From Gammaproteobacteria bacterium (GTDB taxonomy: Bacteria > Pseudomonadota > Gammaproteobacteria > Steroidobacterales > Steroidobacteraceae), in assembly GCA_003137095.1 (NCBI GenBank), contig PLET01000065.1:1-64000 (forward strand): a stretch of DNA of 64,000 bases. The letters run 5' to 3'. The stretch's first letter is position 1. Every line of letters begins with the position of its first letter. Both the position numbers and the translations under genes were made by a program. A model generated the notes under the pieces. It did not search any database. It was not told the origin of the DNA and saw only the letters and a list, made by a program, of their open reading frames with translations. This document shows positions 9,780-21,233 of this stretch, in pieces.

Positions 9780-10550
9780 ATGCGCGCATTGCAGGGTGTC
9801 GGCGTGCTGGTGACCCGGCCCGAACATCAGGCCCTGCCGCTGTGCCATCTGTTGGAGGCGCAGGGCGCCACAACCCAGCGCCTGCCGGCCCTTGAGATCG
9901 AAGCGCTCGGCGAGCCGGCGCAGCACCGTTCGCGCGTCCCCGAGCGAATCGATCTGATCATCGTCGTCAGCGCCAATGCCGTCCGATTCGGCGCGCACTT
10001 GCTGGCGCAGGGTCAGACCGCGCTCGCGGCCATCGGACCTGCGACCGCGCGCGCCCTGGCGCAGGCCGGCCATGACGCCACCATCCTGCCGGGCGAGGGC
10101 TCGGATTCCGAGGCACTCCTCGCGCATCCGGGACTCGGACAACTGGCAGGCCGGCGCGTGCTGCTCGTCAAGGGCCACGGCGGTCGCGACCTGCTCGCAC
10201 GGCAGCTGACGGCGCGCGGTGCCGAAGTGCACGCCGTCGATGTCTACCGGCGGGTGCGGGCGTTGCCCCCGGCCGGCCGCCTCGAGGAGCTGCAGGGGCG
10301 CCTGCGCGCCGGCGACCTGCAGGTGATCACCGCCACCAGTCTGGAGATCGCCGAGAACCTGCTGGCGCTGGCGGGACCCGCGCTGCGCGCCGAATTCGAG
10401 AAGCTGCAATGGCTGGTGCCCGGCCCGCGCGTGGCGCACGGCGTGCGCGAACTGGGACTGCGGGCTCCGTTGGTGCAGGCCGGCTCGGCGCGCGATCAGG
10501 ACTTGGTGGCGGCGCTGTTGCGTTGGCGTTCGAGCACATCCGGGGCGTAA
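9780..10550 (+). CDS. hemD: uroporphyrinogen-III synthase
   Basis: Follows hemC; GVLVTRPEHQALPLCHLLEAQGA..., ITATSLEIAENL. Confidence 0.88.
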   Translation: MRALQGVGVLVTRPEHQALPLCHLLEAQGATTQRLPALEIEALGEPAQHRSRVPERIDLIIVVSANAVRFGAHLLAQGQTALAAIGPATARALAQAGHDATILPGEGSDSEALLAHPGLGQLAGRRVLLVKGHGGRDLLARQLTARGAEVHAVDVYRRVRALPPAGRLEELQGRLRAGDLQVITATSLEIAENLLALAGPALRAEFEKLQWLVPGPRVAHGVRELGLRAPLVQAGSARDQDLVAALLRWRSSTSGA

Positions 10551-11560
10551 TCGAACGAATCGAAGTACACGCGCTCCGCCAATGCACCGCGCGCGGCGAA
10601 TTCGCGCCGTACCGCCGCCACCATCGCCGGTGGTCCGCTGGCATACACCTCGACGTCGGCGAGCGTCTCGAAGTCCTGCAGCACCGCCTCGTGCACCAGA
10701 CCGACGCGTCCGCGCCATTGCGCCGAGGCTTCGGAGAGCACCGGAACATAGCGCAGATCGGCGGCTTTGCCGGCGAGTTCCCGCAAGGCGGCGTCGGCGT
10801 ACAGGTCGCGTTCGCTGCGCACCCCCCAGTACAGGATCATGCGGCGCCCGATTGCATGGCCGACGACGTGGCGGATGATGCTGTTGAGCGGCGCCAGACC
10901 GGTGCCCCCGCCGATCAGCAGCATCGGCGCCGCGGGTGCCGCGCCGGCTGCCGCCACGGGCGCGCGATAGACGAATTGCCCGAGCGGCCCTTCGATGTTG
11001 AGCAAGGTGTTGCCTGCCGCGCCGCCAAACACTCGCTCCGTGAACTCCCCGCCGGCGACCCGGCGCACGTGCAGCTCCAGCAGTCTGGAGTCGTGCGGCG
11101 GGGAGGCGATCGAAAAGCTGCGGCGGCGCCCTCCGGGCAGCATGACGTCCACATATTGGCCGGGCTGAAAGTGGAAATCCTCGGCAGCCGGCAGGCGCAG
11201 ATGCAGCACCATCACGTCATGGCAAACCTGCACGCTGCGCTCGATGCGGCAGGGCAGGCGCTTGATCTGCACCTGGTCGGCGGCCACGGTCTCGCAGGTC
11301 TCCACCAGCAGATCGCTGCGTGCGCGCGCCTGACACAGCAGCACCCACCCCTCGGCAACCTCCGCCACGGACAATCCCAGCGGCGCACCGGGATAGCTGA
11401 TCTCTCCTTGCAGCAGCCGCGCCCGGCAGGAGCCGCAATTGCCGCCCTTGCAGCTGTGCGGCAGATTCAGGCCCGCGGCGAGTGCCGCATCGAGCACCGA
11501 CTGGCCCGGAGCCGCGCTGAAACTGCGATTCGACTTGGATAGACTGACGCGCACCTTCAT
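10496..11560 (-). CDS. 2Fe-2S ferredoxin / FAD-NAD reductase (CDP-6-deoxy-delta-3,4-glucoseen reductase-like)
   Basis: MKVRVSLSKSNRSF..., CKGGNCGSCRARLLQGEISYP, RRSFSIASPPHD, GGGTGLAPL. Confidence 0.85.
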   Translation of the reverse strand: MKVRVSLSKSNRSFSAAPGQSVLDAALAAGLNLPHSCKGGNCGSCRARLLQGEISYPGAPLGLSVAEVAEGWVLLCQARARSDLLVETCETVAADQVQIKRLPCRIERSVQVCHDVMVLHLRLPAAEDFHFQPGQYVDVMLPGGRRRSFSIASPPHDSRLLELHVRRVAGGEFTERVFGGAAGNTLLNIEGPLGQFVYRAPVAAAGAAPAAPMLLIGGGTGLAPLNSIIRHVVGHAIGRRMILYWGVRSERDLYADAALRELAGKAADLRYVPVLSEASAQWRGRVGLVHEAVLQDFETLADVEVYASGPPAMVAAVRREFAARGALAERVYFDSFDYAPDVLERQRNSAATKS

Positions 11561-11584
11561 TCCTCGAGGCGTCGGCACAATAAC

Positions 11585-12442
11585 ATGCGGCCAGTTTCGA
11601 TCGTGGGTTGCGGTTACACCGGCCTTCGGCTGGCGGACCGCTGGCTCAAATTGGGTGCCGGCGTACAGGGCTTCGCGACGCGGGATGAGAGCCTGCGGGA
11701 AATCGCGCGCGGCGGCGCCGTGGCCGTGCCGCTCGATCTGGACGGCGCGGCCCGCGCCCGGAATTTCGACGGCCACTTGATCTACTACGCGGTGCCCCCC
11801 GCCGCTCACGGCGACGGGGACCCGCGGCTCGAGCGCTTTCTGCAGTCGCTCGCGGGCAAACCGTGGCGCTTCATCTACCTCGGCACGACCGGCGTGTACG
11901 GCGACCGCGCCGGCGCGCTGGTCGATGAGGAAGCGGTTCCTGCGCCATCATCTGAGCGCGCCCGGCGACGCCTGGCGGCGGAGACCTGCCTGCGCGCCTG
12001 GGCCGATGCGCGCGAGGTGCCCTGGTGCATACTGCGCATTGCCGGCATTTACGGTCCGGGCCGGCTGCCGCTCGAGCGGCTGCGGCGCGCCGAACCTGCG
12101 ATCGTTCCGCAGGAGGCGTCTCCCGGCAACCGCATTCATGTCGATGATCTGGTGACGGCCTGTATCGCCGCCGGATCATCGGCGCGAGCCGGCCGGCGCA
12201 TCTACAACATCACGGACGGCAGCGAGGACAGCGCCACCGCCTACCTGCAGCGGGTTGCGCGAATCAGCGGATTGGCTGCGCCGGTGCTGGTGAGCAGGGC
12301 CGAGGCGCGCCGGCTGCTGCCGGCCGCGTCCTGGTCGTTCCTGGCCGATTCACGCCGCGTCGACAACCGGCGCATGCTCGAGGAACTCGGCGTGGCACTG
12401 GCGCACCACGACCTCGACGAGGGAATCCGCGCCAGCCTGTGA
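11585..12442 (+). CDS. NAD(P)-binding SDR/epimerase family protein
   Basis: VSIVGCGYTGLRLADRWLKLG, YLGTTGVYGDRAG, NRIHVDDLV. Confidence 0.85.
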   Translation: MRPVSIVGCGYTGLRLADRWLKLGAGVQGFATRDESLREIARGGAVAVPLDLDGAARARNFDGHLIYYAVPPAAHGDGDPRLERFLQSLAGKPWRFIYLGTTGVYGDRAGALVDEEAVPAPSSERARRRLAAETCLRAWADAREVPWCILRIAGIYGPGRLPLERLRRAEPAIVPQEASPGNRIHVDDLVTACIAAGSSARAGRRIYNITDGSEDSATAYLQRVARISGLAAPVLVSRAEARRLLPAASWSFLADSRRVDNRRMLEELGVALAHHDLDEGIRASL

Positions 12443-12458
12443 ACCCCCAGGCTCCTGA

Positions 12459-13106
12459 TTAGCCGGCTGCCGGCTGGCTGCGCTTGCTGTCCAGCCATTC
12501 GCCGATCGGCTCCCATTGCTTCCAATCCGGCCACGCCAGGTACTCCGGCAGCTCCAATACGCCCATGCCGCGCGCGTAGGCGCGCACGTAGTTCTGCGCC
12601 TCGCGCAGGCAGCCCAGATACGGCACCTTGAGCTTCGACAGGTACTGGTCGAGTTCCTCGTAGATCAGCGTGTGTTCGCGCACGCGGTTGGCGACCACCG
12701 CCAGGCGCGCCTGTTTGCGCGAGACCTTGCCGATCTCGAGCAATTCGGCCATGAAATGCCCGCATGCCTTGATGTCGACGCTGGACGGCAGCACCGGCAC
12801 GATGATGGTTTCAGCCCGCCGCACCAGTTCATTGAGTTCCGTGCCGTGCACCCGCGCGGGCGCGTCGATCACCAGAATGTCGGTGCTTCGCGGCACGTTG
12901 CGCACACCCTCCTCGAATGCCGCCACGCCGGTGACCGCCGGCAGATCCGCGGGACGCTGCGCGAGCCAGTCGAGGCTGGAGCGCTGTGGATCATAGTCGG
13001 CGATGCAGACCTGATGCCCGTCGCGCGCGAAAAATACCGCGATGTTCGTCGCAAGCGTGCTCTTTCCGCAGCCGCCTTTCGCATTCAAAACCATCACGTG
13101 ACGCAT
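12459..13106 (-). CDS. ParA family ATPase
   Basis: MRHVMVLNAKGGCGKSTLATNIAVFFA Walker A. Confidence 0.85.
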   Translation of the reverse strand: MRHVMVLNAKGGCGKSTLATNIAVFFARDGHQVCIADYDPQRSSLDWLAQRPADLPAVTGVAAFEEGVRNVPRSTDILVIDAPARVHGTELNELVRRAETIIVPVLPSSVDIKACGHFMAELLEIGKVSRKQARLAVVANRVREHTLIYEELDQYLSKLKVPYLGCLREAQNYVRAYARGMGVLELPEYLAWPDWKQWEPIGEWLDSKRSQPAAG

Positions 13107-13228
13107 AATCCCCCGGCTCGTTGTTTTCGGTAAGGTAAGTCGCGTGCGCTGTTTGCGCAACCCCCGCGACGCATATATCGGCGCGCGCGAAGCTCGCCGC
13201 AGCCGGATGCATCGGCTATGCTCGCACC

Positions 13229-14065
13229 ATGCGCATCGAATTTCAGAAGATGCATGGGCTCGGCAACGATTTTTTCGTGTTCGATGCGCCGGCGACGCCG
13301 GCGAGCGCGCGCCTCGAACCGGGAACACTGCGCGCACTTGCCGATCGGCACACCGGCGTCGGCTTCGATCAGGCGCTGATGCTGGAAGCCCCGAAGGATT
13401 CGCGCAGCCGGGTGTTCTACCGGGTTTTCAATGCCGACGGCTCCGAGGTTGAACAATGCGGCAATGGCGCGCGTTGCGTGGCCGCGCTGCTGTATGCGCG
13501 CGCGCCGGAACGGGGCCGCGAGCTCAGCATGGACAGTCCCGGCGGCACGGTGCGTGCCCGCATCCGCGAGGACGGGCTGGTGTCCGTCGACATGGGCGTG
13601 CCGAACTTCGATCCGGCCGCACTGCCGATGCTGGCGCCGCGGGAGGCGCCGCAGTACTCGTTGGACGTCGAGGGCGCCGCCGTCGAGGTCGGTGCGGTGT
13701 CGATGGGCAACCCGCACGCCGTGCTGCGCGTGGCGGACGTCGAGGGCGCGCCGCTCGCGCGTCTCGGACCCGCCATCGGGCGCGATCCGCGCTTTCCCCG
13801 CGGCGTCAATGTCGGCTTCATGCAGATCGTGAACCGCGGTAGCATCCGACTGCGCGTGTACGAGCGCGGCGCCGGTGAGACCCTGGCGTGCGGCACCGGC
13901 GCGTGCGCGGCGGTCGCGGTGGGAAGGCGGCTGCAGCTGTTGGATGCCGACGTCGAGGTGGCGTTGAAGGGCGGCAGCGCCCACATATCGTGGCAGGGCC
14001 CGGGCCATGATGTGTGGTTGACGGGACCCGCCATACGGGTGTTCGGGGGATCGATTGAGGTTTGA
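13229..14065 (+). CDS. dapF: diaminopimelate epimerase
   Basis: FQKMHGLGNDFFVFD, EVEQCGNGARC, ETLACGTGACAAV. Confidence 0.96.
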   Translation: MRIEFQKMHGLGNDFFVFDAPATPASARLEPGTLRALADRHTGVGFDQALMLEAPKDSRSRVFYRVFNADGSEVEQCGNGARCVAALLYARAPERGRELSMDSPGGTVRARIREDGLVSVDMGVPNFDPAALPMLAPREAPQYSLDVEGAAVEVGAVSMGNPHAVLRVADVEGAPLARLGPAIGRDPRFPRGVNVGFMQIVNRGSIRLRVYERGAGETLACGTGACAAVAVGRRLQLLDADVEVALKGGSAHISWQGPGHDVWLTGPAIRVFGGSIEV

Positions 14066-14094
14066 AATTCGGATTGCCATGGGAGCCTTGTACT

Positions 14095-14799
14095 ATGACC
14101 ACGAGCCATGCACGCGGTGTGAAACACGATCTGAACGACGGCAACGTCGCCGATTATCTGCAGATCTATCCGGATTTTTTCGAACGCAATGCTTCGCTGC
14201 TGCTCAAGCTGCGTCTGCCGCACGTGCGCGAGGCGGGCGCCACCGTGAGTCTGGTCGAACGCCAGGTGGAGGTGCTGCGCGAGCGCAATCAATCGCTCGA
14301 GCGCAAGTTGAAGGAGCTCGTGGATGTGGCCAGGGCGAATGACGCACTCGCCGACCGCATACACCGGCTGAGCCAGCGGCTGATCCTCGCGCGCAACCTG
14401 CTCGAAACCGTCAATGCCATCGAAGGATCGCTGCGCGAGGATTTCGACGCCAAGCACTCGGTGCTGGTGCTGTTCCGCGCGAATGCGGCCGCGCTCGAGC
14501 CCACGGCCGGACGCTTTCTGCGTGCAGCCGACCCCGCCGCGGCAGATCTGAGGATCTTCGACTCGCTGCTGCAGTCGGGCAAGCCGCGCTGCGGCCAGAT
14601 CCGCGATGCACAGCGCGACTTTCTGTTCGGCCGGGACACGATCGAGATCGGTTCGGTGGCGCTAACGCCCCTCGGGCAGAAGGGTGATGTCGGCATCCTG
14701 GCGATCGGCGCGAGCGACGTGGAGCGCTTTCATCCGGCCATGAGCACCGAATTCCTGTCGCGCATCGGCGAGCTGGTCGGCTTCGCGCTCACCCGCTGA
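14095..14799 (+). CDS. DUF484 family protein
   Basis: VADYLQIYPDFFERNASLLLKLRLPH; between dapF and xerC. Confidence 0.9.
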   Translation: MTTSHARGVKHDLNDGNVADYLQIYPDFFERNASLLLKLRLPHVREAGATVSLVERQVEVLRERNQSLERKLKELVDVARANDALADRIHRLSQRLILARNLLETVNAIEGSLREDFDAKHSVLVLFRANAAALEPTAGRFLRAADPAAADLRIFDSLLQSGKPRCGQIRDAQRDFLFGRDTIEIGSVALTPLGQKGDVGILAIGASDVERFHPAMSTEFLSRIGELVGFALTR

Positions 14800-14806
14800 C
14801 CCGCTC

Positions 14807-15724
14807 GTGGACGCCGGCCAGCGCGAATGGATCGACCGGTTCGTCGCACATCTGGCCAGCGAGCGGCGCCTGAGCCCGCACACCGTCGCGGCCTACCGGC
14901 ACGATCTGTCGCGGCTGGCGCGATTCTGCGAGAAACGTTCGATACGCGCGTGGAGCGGACTCGGCAACCCCCAAGTACGCGCTTTTGCGGCGGCTGAACA
15001 CGCCGGGGGACTCGGTCCGCGCAGCGTGCAGCGGCGCTTGTCCGCGGTACGAACCTTCTTCGAGTACCTGCTGCGCGAGGGGTTCTGCACCGGCAATCCG
15101 GCGCACGAGGTGCGCGCACCCAGGGCGCGAAAGCGCCTGCCGGCGACCCTCGATGCCGACCAGATGGGTCGGCTGCTCGCATTTCGGGTCCACGACGACC
15201 TATCGGTGCGCGACAAGGCCATCATGGAGCTGTTCTACTCCTCGGGGCTGCGGCTCGCGGAACTCGTGGGTCTGGACCTTGCCGATGTCGATCTCGCCGA
15301 CCGCACGGCGCGCGTCCTCGGCAAGGGCGGCAAGACCCGCATCGTGCCCATCGGCCGCCATGCCGTGCAGGCGCTGCGCGCCTGGCTGACCGGGCGCGCG
15401 TCGCTGGCCGGCGCCGCGGCGGCCGGGCAGACCGCGCTTTTCGTCGCGCGCGGCGGCCGCCGCCTCACTGCACGCGCGGTGCAGCTGCGGGTCGGAACCT
15501 GGGCGCGGCGCCAGGGCGTCGAGATGCACGTGCATCCGCACATGTTCCGCCATTCCTTTGCCACCCACCTGCTCGAGTCGAGCGGCGACCTGCGGGGCGT
15601 GCAGGAACTGCTCGGACATGCCGACATCGGCACCACGCAGGTTTACACCCATGTGGATTTCCAGCACCTGGCCAGGGTGTACGACGCCGCCCATCCGCGC
15701 GCGCGCCGGCGCCGCGGCGCTTGA
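14807..15724 (+). CDS. xerC: tyrosine recombinase XerC
   Basis: [62 protein letters not shown]. Confidence 0.93.
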   Translation: MDAGQREWIDRFVAHLASERRLSPHTVAAYRHDLSRLARFCEKRSIRAWSGLGNPQVRAFAAAEHAGGLGPRSVQRRLSAVRTFFEYLLREGFCTGNPAHEVRAPRARKRLPATLDADQMGRLLAFRVHDDLSVRDKAIMELFYSSGLRLAELVGLDLADVDLADRTARVLGKGGKTRIVPIGRHAVQALRAWLTGRASLAGAAAAGQTALFVARGGRRLTARAVQLRVGTWARRQGVEMHVHPHMFRHSFATHLLESSGDLRGVQELLGHADIGTTQVYTHVDFQHLARVYDAAHPRARRRRGA

Positions 15725-15758
15725 AAGGCCGCCAGCAGACCCCAGATCGGTCGGTTCA

Positions 15759-16301
15759 ATGATTCACGATCCGGATCGCATGTACGGTACGACCATCCTG
15801 GCCGTGAGGCGCAATGGTCGAGTGGCGGTGGGCGGTGATGGTCAGGTCACCCTCGGTCAGAGCGTGATGAAGGGCAATGCACGCAAGGTTCGCCGACTGT
15901 ACGACGGCAAGGTCCTGGCCGGATTCGCGGGGGGCACCGCCGACGCGTTCACCCTGTTCGAGCGCTTCGAGGGCAAACTCGAAAAATTCGGCAATCTGAC
16001 CCGCGCGGCCATCGAATTGGCCAAGGACTGGCGTTCCGATCGCAGCTTGCGGCGCCTGGAGGCGCTGTTGTGCGTTGCGGACTTCGACAGCACCTATGTG
16101 ATCTCGGGCAATGGCGATGTGATCGAACCGGAGCATGATCTGATCGCCATCGGCTCCGGTGGCAGCTTTGCGCAGGCCGCCGCCCTGGCGCTGATGCAAT
16201 CAACCGAGCTCGGCGCCCGCGACATCGTCGAGCGCTCGCTCAACATCGCGGCCGACATCTGCATCTATACGAACCGCAATCTCACCATCGAAGAGCTGTA
16301 G
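15759..16301 (+). CDS. hslV: ATP-dependent protease subunit HslV
   Basis: [25 protein letters not shown]; start inside longer ORF (15759 or 15780). Confidence 0.94.
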   Translation: MIHDPDRMYGTTILAVRRNGRVAVGGDGQVTLGQSVMKGNARKVRRLYDGKVLAGFAGGTADAFTLFERFEGKLEKFGNLTRAAIELAKDWRSDRSLRRLEALLCVADFDSTYVISGNGDVIEPEHDLIAIGSGGSFAQAAALALMQSTELGARDIVERSLNIAADICIYTNRNLTIEEL

Positions 16302-16315
16302 GAGCCCGGGCGTCC

Positions 16316-17641
16316 ATGTCGCAGATGACTCCGCGCGAGATCGTCGAGGAACTCGACAAGCACATCGTCGGACAAAGGGCCGCCAAGCGCGCGGTGGCCA
16401 TCGCCTTGCGCAACCGCTGGCGGCGCCAGCAGGTGGCCGAGTCGCTGCGCCCTGAGATCACGCCGAAGAACATCCTGATGATCGGGCCCACCGGCGTCGG
16501 CAAGACCGAAATCGCCCGCCGCCTGGCACGCCTGGCCAAGGCACCCTTCATCAAGGTGGAGGCCACCAAATTCACCGAAGTGGGCTACGTGGGCCGCGAA
16601 GTTGATTCCATCGTACGCGATCTGGTGGATATATCGGTCAAAATGACCCGCGAAGAGGAGATGTCTAAAGTGCGCCATCGGGCCGCCGATGCGGCCGAAG
16701 ACCGCGTGCTCGATGCGCTGCTGCCGCGCGCCGGCGCCGGCTTCACCGGCGACTCCGCGCCGCGCGACGGCGACACCCGGCAGCGATTTCGCAAGATGCT
16801 GCGCGAACACGAACTCGACGACCGGGAGATCGAGATCGAGGTGCGTACGGCGGCCGGGGTCGAGATCCTGGCGCCCCCCGGCATGGAGGAGATGACCCAG
16901 CAGCTGCAGGGCATGTTTCAGAACCTCGGCGGCGGACGTACCCGCACGCGCAAGCTGAAGATCAGGGAGGCCGTGAAGCTGCTGCTCGACGAGGAGGCCG
17001 GAAAGATGATCAACGAGGAGGAGCTCAAGGTGCGCGCCGTGGAGAACGCCGAGCAAAACGGCATCGTCTTCATCGATGAGATCGACAAGATCGCGCGCCG
17101 CCAGGAGACCGCCGGCGCGGATGTGTCGCGCGAGGGCGTACAACGTGATCTCTTGCCGCTGGTCGAAGGCTGCACGGTCAACACCAAATACGGCACGGTC
17201 AAGACCGATCATGTGCTGTTCATCGCCTCCGGTGCCTTCCACATGTCGAAGCCCTCGGATCTGATTCCGGAGCTGCAGGGGCGCCTGCCGATCCGGGTCG
17301 AGCTCGAGCCCCTGGTGGTGCAGGATTTCGTGCGGATCCTGACGGAACCGGACGCGTCGCTGTGCCGCCAATATTGCGCGCTGCTCGCGACCGAGGGGGT
17401 CGAGCTGGTGTTCGAGGATTCCGGCGTGCGCCGTCTGGCGGAGGTGGCATTCGAGGTCAACGAGCGCACGGAGAACATCGGCGCCCGCCGCCTGCACACC
17501 GTCATGGAGCGGCTGCTCGAGAGCGTGTCATTCGACGCCGCGGACCGCAGCGGAACGCGCGTGACGATCGATCGCGGCTATGTCGAAGGCAATCTCGGCG
17601 AATTGGTGCGTGACCAGGATCTGTCCAGGTACATCCTTTGA
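16316..17641 (+). CDS. hslU: ATP-dependent protease ATPase subunit HslU
   Basis: [34 protein letters not shown]-terminal DLSRYIL. Confidence 0.97.
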   Translation: MSQMTPREIVEELDKHIVGQRAAKRAVAIALRNRWRRQQVAESLRPEITPKNILMIGPTGVGKTEIARRLARLAKAPFIKVEATKFTEVGYVGREVDSIVRDLVDISVKMTREEEMSKVRHRAADAAEDRVLDALLPRAGAGFTGDSAPRDGDTRQRFRKMLREHELDDREIEIEVRTAAGVEILAPPGMEEMTQQLQGMFQNLGGGRTRTRKLKIREAVKLLLDEEAGKMINEEELKVRAVENAEQNGIVFIDEIDKIARRQETAGADVSREGVQRDLLPLVEGCTVNTKYGTVKTDHVLFIASGAFHMSKPSDLIPELQGRLPIRVELEPLVVQDFVRILTEPDASLCRQYCALLATEGVELVFEDSGVRRLAEVAFEVNERTENIGARRLHTVMERLLESVSFDAADRSGTRVTIDRGYVEGNLGELVRDQDLSRYIL

Positions 17642-18009
17642 GCACCGGGCCGCGCACACCGCAGCCCACCGACATCAAGCTGCGCACCCAGTCGCGCGTC
17701 CTCGAAGTGCTGTTCGAGGACGGCTCCCGTTTCGAGTTGTCCTTCGAATACCTGCGGGTGTTCTCGCCGTCAGCCGAGGTCAAGGGACACGGTGGCGGCG
17801 AAGGTCTGCTGCAGACCGGCAAGGAACGGGTGGGAATCAGCGGCATCGAACCGGTCGGCAATTATGCGCTGCGCCTGAAGTTCGACGACGGCCACGATAC
17901 CGGCCTGTATTCCTGGGGCTTGCTGTACGAGCTGGGCCGCGACCGCGAGGCGAATTGGACCCGCTATTTGCTGCGCTGTGCGCAGGCGGGGTACCGGCGC
18001 ACGCCTTGA
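17638..18009 (+). CDS. DUF971 (gamma-butyrobetaine hydroxylase-like N-terminal) protein
   Basis: [40 protein letters not shown]. Confidence 0.92.
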   Translation: MSTGPRTPQPTDIKLRTQSRVLEVLFEDGSRFELSFEYLRVFSPSAEVKGHGGGEGLLQTGKERVGISGIEPVGNYALRLKFDDGHDTGLYSWGLLYELGRDREANWTRYLLRCAQAGYRRTP

Positions 18010-18073
18010 GGGCGAAGGCGCACGGCATTTGCCGCCGCCCCCGGCTACAATGCATCCAGGGTATGAGCGCACC

Positions 18074-18823
18074 ATGAGCAATTCCAACCGCACGGATTTC
18101 GGCTTCGAAGAGGTGGCCTGGGCCGAGAAGGCGGCCCGCGTGCGCGCGGTATTCGAATCCGTGGCCGGCAGGTACGACCTGATGAACGATCTGATGTCGT
18201 TCGGCGCGCACCGGGTTTGGAAGCAGTTCACCCTGTCGCTGACCGCGCTGAAACCCGGAATGACGGCTCTGGATGTGGCCGGCGGAACGGGCGATCTGGC
18301 GATGGGTTTGGTGCGCCAGGTCGGCAAAACCGGGTACGTGCTGCTGTCGGACGTGAATGGGGCGATGCTCGAGAGGGGCCGCGATCGCCTGCTGGATGCG
18401 GGCATGGCCGGCAACGTCGAGTGCGTGGTTGCCGATGCCGAGCGGCTGCCGTTTGCCGACGCTTCATTCGACGTCGTGACCATCGGTTTCGGGCTGCGCA
18501 ACGTCACCGACAAGCCGGCGGCGCTGCGGTCGATGCTGCGGGTGCTCAAGACCGGCGGCCAGCTCATGGTGCTCGAGTTCTCCCTGCCGACCACGCCCGG
18601 ATTGAGGCGCGCATATGACGCCTACTCTTTCAATGTGCTGCCCTTGCTCGGCCGGTTCGTGGCCCGCGATGCGGCGAGCTACCGCTATCTGGCCGAATCC
18701 ATCCGCATGCATCCGAACCAGGAGGTGCTGCTCGAGATGCTGCGCGATGCCGGCTTCGCGCAGGCGCGCTATCACAATATGAGCGGCGGGATCGTGGCCC
18801 TGCACCGCGGGTACAAGATCTGA
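18074..18823 (+). CDS. ubiE: demethylmenaquinone/ubiquinone methyltransferase
   Basis: [44 protein letters not shown]. Confidence 0.96.
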   Translation: MSNSNRTDFGFEEVAWAEKAARVRAVFESVAGRYDLMNDLMSFGAHRVWKQFTLSLTALKPGMTALDVAGGTGDLAMGLVRQVGKTGYVLLSDVNGAMLERGRDRLLDAGMAGNVECVVADAERLPFADASFDVVTIGFGLRNVTDKPAALRSMLRVLKTGGQLMVLEFSLPTTPGLRRAYDAYSFNVLPLLGRFVARDAASYRYLAESIRMHPNQEVLLEMLRDAGFAQARYHNMSGGIVALHRGYKI

Positions 18824-18824
18824 C

Positions 18825-19436
18825 ATGCCGGCGACGCCAGCATGGCTCGCGACCGCAGAGGCGGTTCTCAACCGCAACATCGACGCTTGCACTCCGGCGG
18901 TGGCACTGGCCCGGCGCCTGCAGGGCAAGACCCTGCAAATCGACCTTGCCGGCCTGACCCGGGTCCGTTTGGCGGCCGGCGGCGGCCGCGTGGCATTGCT
19001 GGCGGGCGATGATTCGCCCGCCGACGCCGTCATCTTGGGTTCGCCCCTCGCGCTGCTGGCGCTGCTCTCCGGTGCCTCGCCGGCGAATGCCCGAAGTCCG
19101 GCGCAGGTGCGCGGCGATGCCGAGGTCGCCGCACAGTTCCGGGAGTTGCTGCGCTTGGCGCGGCCGGACTGGGAAGAGGAATTGTCACGCCGGATCGGGG
19201 ACGTGCCCGCAAGGCGCCTGGGACGGCTCACGCGCGACGCATTCGACTGGGCCCGCAACGCGCGGCGGACCGTGCGCGAGAATCTCGCCGAATATCTGCA
19301 GGAGGAAAGCCGCGATCTCGTCAACCGGCCCGAACTCGACGAATTTCTGCACGGCGTCGATGCCTTGCGTGAGTCGACGGATCGGATCGATGCGCGGCTC
19401 GCCTTGCTGGAACGAAGCGTCAAGGGCGCACCTTAG
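18825..19436 (+). CDS. ubiJ: ubiquinone biosynthesis accessory factor (SCP2 domain, UbiJ)
   Basis: Between ubiE and ubiB; RRIGDVPARRLGRLTRDAFDWARNARRTVRENLAEYLQEESRDLV. Confidence 0.85.
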   Translation: MPATPAWLATAEAVLNRNIDACTPAVALARRLQGKTLQIDLAGLTRVRLAAGGGRVALLAGDDSPADAVILGSPLALLALLSGASPANARSPAQVRGDAEVAAQFRELLRLARPDWEEELSRRIGDVPARRLGRLTRDAFDWARNARRTVRENLAEYLQEESRDLVNRPELDEFLHGVDALRESTDRIDARLALLERSVKGAP

Positions 19437-21097
19437 TGCGGCTGCGAGTCGCCGTCCGCCTGCTGCAGATCCAGCGCGCCTTGGTGCGCCACGATCTGGA
19501 CGACTTCGTGCGCGCCACCCATCTGTATCGGCCGTTCAGGTTTCTGATGTATCTGTCGCCCTGGACCTGGTTTCAACGCAGTCTTGGCGTGACCCGCGGC
19601 GAGCGGCTGCGCCTCGCGCTGGAGGAACTCGGGCCGATTTTCGTCAAGTTCGGCCAGGCGCTGTCCACCCGCCGCGATCTGCTGCCCGTGGACATCGCCG
19701 ACGAGCTGGCGAAGCTGCAGGACCGGGTGCCGCCCTTCGACAGCAGGCTTGCCGTCGCCATCGTGGAGGCCGCATTCGGGCGTCCGCTAAATGACATCTT
19801 CGCAAGCTTCGAAAATGCCCCGCTCGCCGCCGCCTCGATCGCCCAGGTGCATGCCGCGACCCTCAAGAACTCGGAAGAGGTCGTCGTCAAAATCCTGCGC
19901 CCGGGGATGCATGCAATCATCGAGCGCGATCTCGAGGTGCTGGAGGCGCTGGCCGGCCTTGCGGACGCCTATTGGGAAGAAAGCCGGCGCCTGCGGCCCA
20001 TCGAGGTGGTGCACGAGTACCGCAAGACGATTCTCGACGAGCTGGATCTGCTGCGTGAAGCCGGCAATGCGGCGCAGTTGAAGCGCAATTTCGCCGGTTC
20101 GCGGCAGCTGTACGTGCCGGCGGTTCACTGGGACTATTGCCGCGTGAACGTCATGGTCATGGAGCGCATTCACGGCATCATCGTCAGCCAGATCGACGAG
20201 CTCAAGGCGCGCGGCACGGATTTCGCCAAGCTCGCGCAAAACGGCGTCGAGATCTTCTTCACCCAGGTCTTCCGGTTCAATTTTTTCCATGCCGACATGC
20301 ATCCGGGCAATATTTTCGTGCAGGTCGACGACCCGAAGAACCCGCGCTACGCCGCCGTCGATTTCGGCATCGTCGGCACGCTGCAGCCGCGCGATCAGCA
20401 TTACCTCGCCGAGAATTTCATGGCCTTCTTCGAACGCGACTACCGCCGGGTAGCGGCGCTGCACGTCGAGTCCGGCTGGGTGCCGCGCGGCACGCGCATC
20501 GACGAACTCGAATCGGCGGTGCGCACGGTGTGCGAACCGATATTCAACAAGCCGCTGAAGGACATCTCCTTCGCGCAGGTGCTTCTGCGGCTGTTCGAAA
20601 CCGCGCGCCGCTTCGACATGCAGGTGCAGCCGCAGCTGATATTGCTGCAGAAGACGCTGCTCAACATCGAGGGGCTGGGTCGTATGCTGTATCCGGAGCT
20701 CGACCTGTGGAAGACCGCGCAACCGATATTGCGCGCGTGGTTGCGCGACCGCATGAGCCCGCGCAGCGTTTTGCGCAGCATACGCAGCCAGCTGCCCGAT
20801 TCGCTCGAGGCGCTCAAGCAGGTGCCGGGCATCCTGCAAACGCTGGTGCGCGAAGCGGCCGACGGCCGCCTGCGCCTGCCGGTGGAGAGCATCGGTCTTG
20901 AGCAGCTGCGCACCGGGATCGAGCGCGCCAACGCCAGGCGGGACGCGGCGCTCGTTGGCGGCGTGCTCTGGCTTTCCGGTCTCGTCTGGTTGGCTGCGGG
21001 CCTGCCGTGGCGTTGGCTCGGCTGGCTGCAGATGGTGGTGGCGCTCATGTTGCTGATGATGTGGTGGCGCGCTGCGCGCCCGGCGGTGCGTCGGTAA
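19436..21097 (+). CDS. ubiB: ubiquinone biosynthesis kinase UbiB (GTG start)
   Basis: LGPIFVKFGQALSTRRDLLP, FFHADMHPGNIFV, AVDFGIVG. Confidence 0.96.
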   Translation: MRLRVAVRLLQIQRALVRHDLDDFVRATHLYRPFRFLMYLSPWTWFQRSLGVTRGERLRLALEELGPIFVKFGQALSTRRDLLPVDIADELAKLQDRVPPFDSRLAVAIVEAAFGRPLNDIFASFENAPLAAASIAQVHAATLKNSEEVVVKILRPGMHAIIERDLEVLEALAGLADAYWEESRRLRPIEVVHEYRKTILDELDLLREAGNAAQLKRNFAGSRQLYVPAVHWDYCRVNVMVMERIHGIIVSQIDELKARGTDFAKLAQNGVEIFFTQVFRFNFFHADMHPGNIFVQVDDPKNPRYAAVDFGIVGTLQPRDQHYLAENFMAFFERDYRRVAALHVESGWVPRGTRIDELESAVRTVCEPIFNKPLKDISFAQVLLRLFETARRFDMQVQPQLILLQKTLLNIEGLGRMLYPELDLWKTAQPILRAWLRDRMSPRSVLRSIRSQLPDSLEALKQVPGILQTLVREAADGRLRLPVESIGLEQLRTGIERANARRDAALVGGVLWLSGLVWLAAGLPWRWLGWLQMVVALMLLMMWWRAARPAVRR

Positions 21098-21233
21098 AAT
21101 TTACAATTGCCGGTGCCGCCGAGCGCCCGGATATGCTGCGGGATTTGCGACGTTTGCCCGAACGGACGTGTTGCGCTCCGTGGCACAATGAACGCCGGAT
21201 TCCCCTTCAACGCTCATCAGCAGGATTGCAGAG

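Noticed and set aside
21181-21195. TGGCACAATGAACGC upstream of the glucan synthase gene as a sigma54 promoter
   Set aside because: Spacing fits but the -12 element lacks TT (ACGC instead of TTGC)
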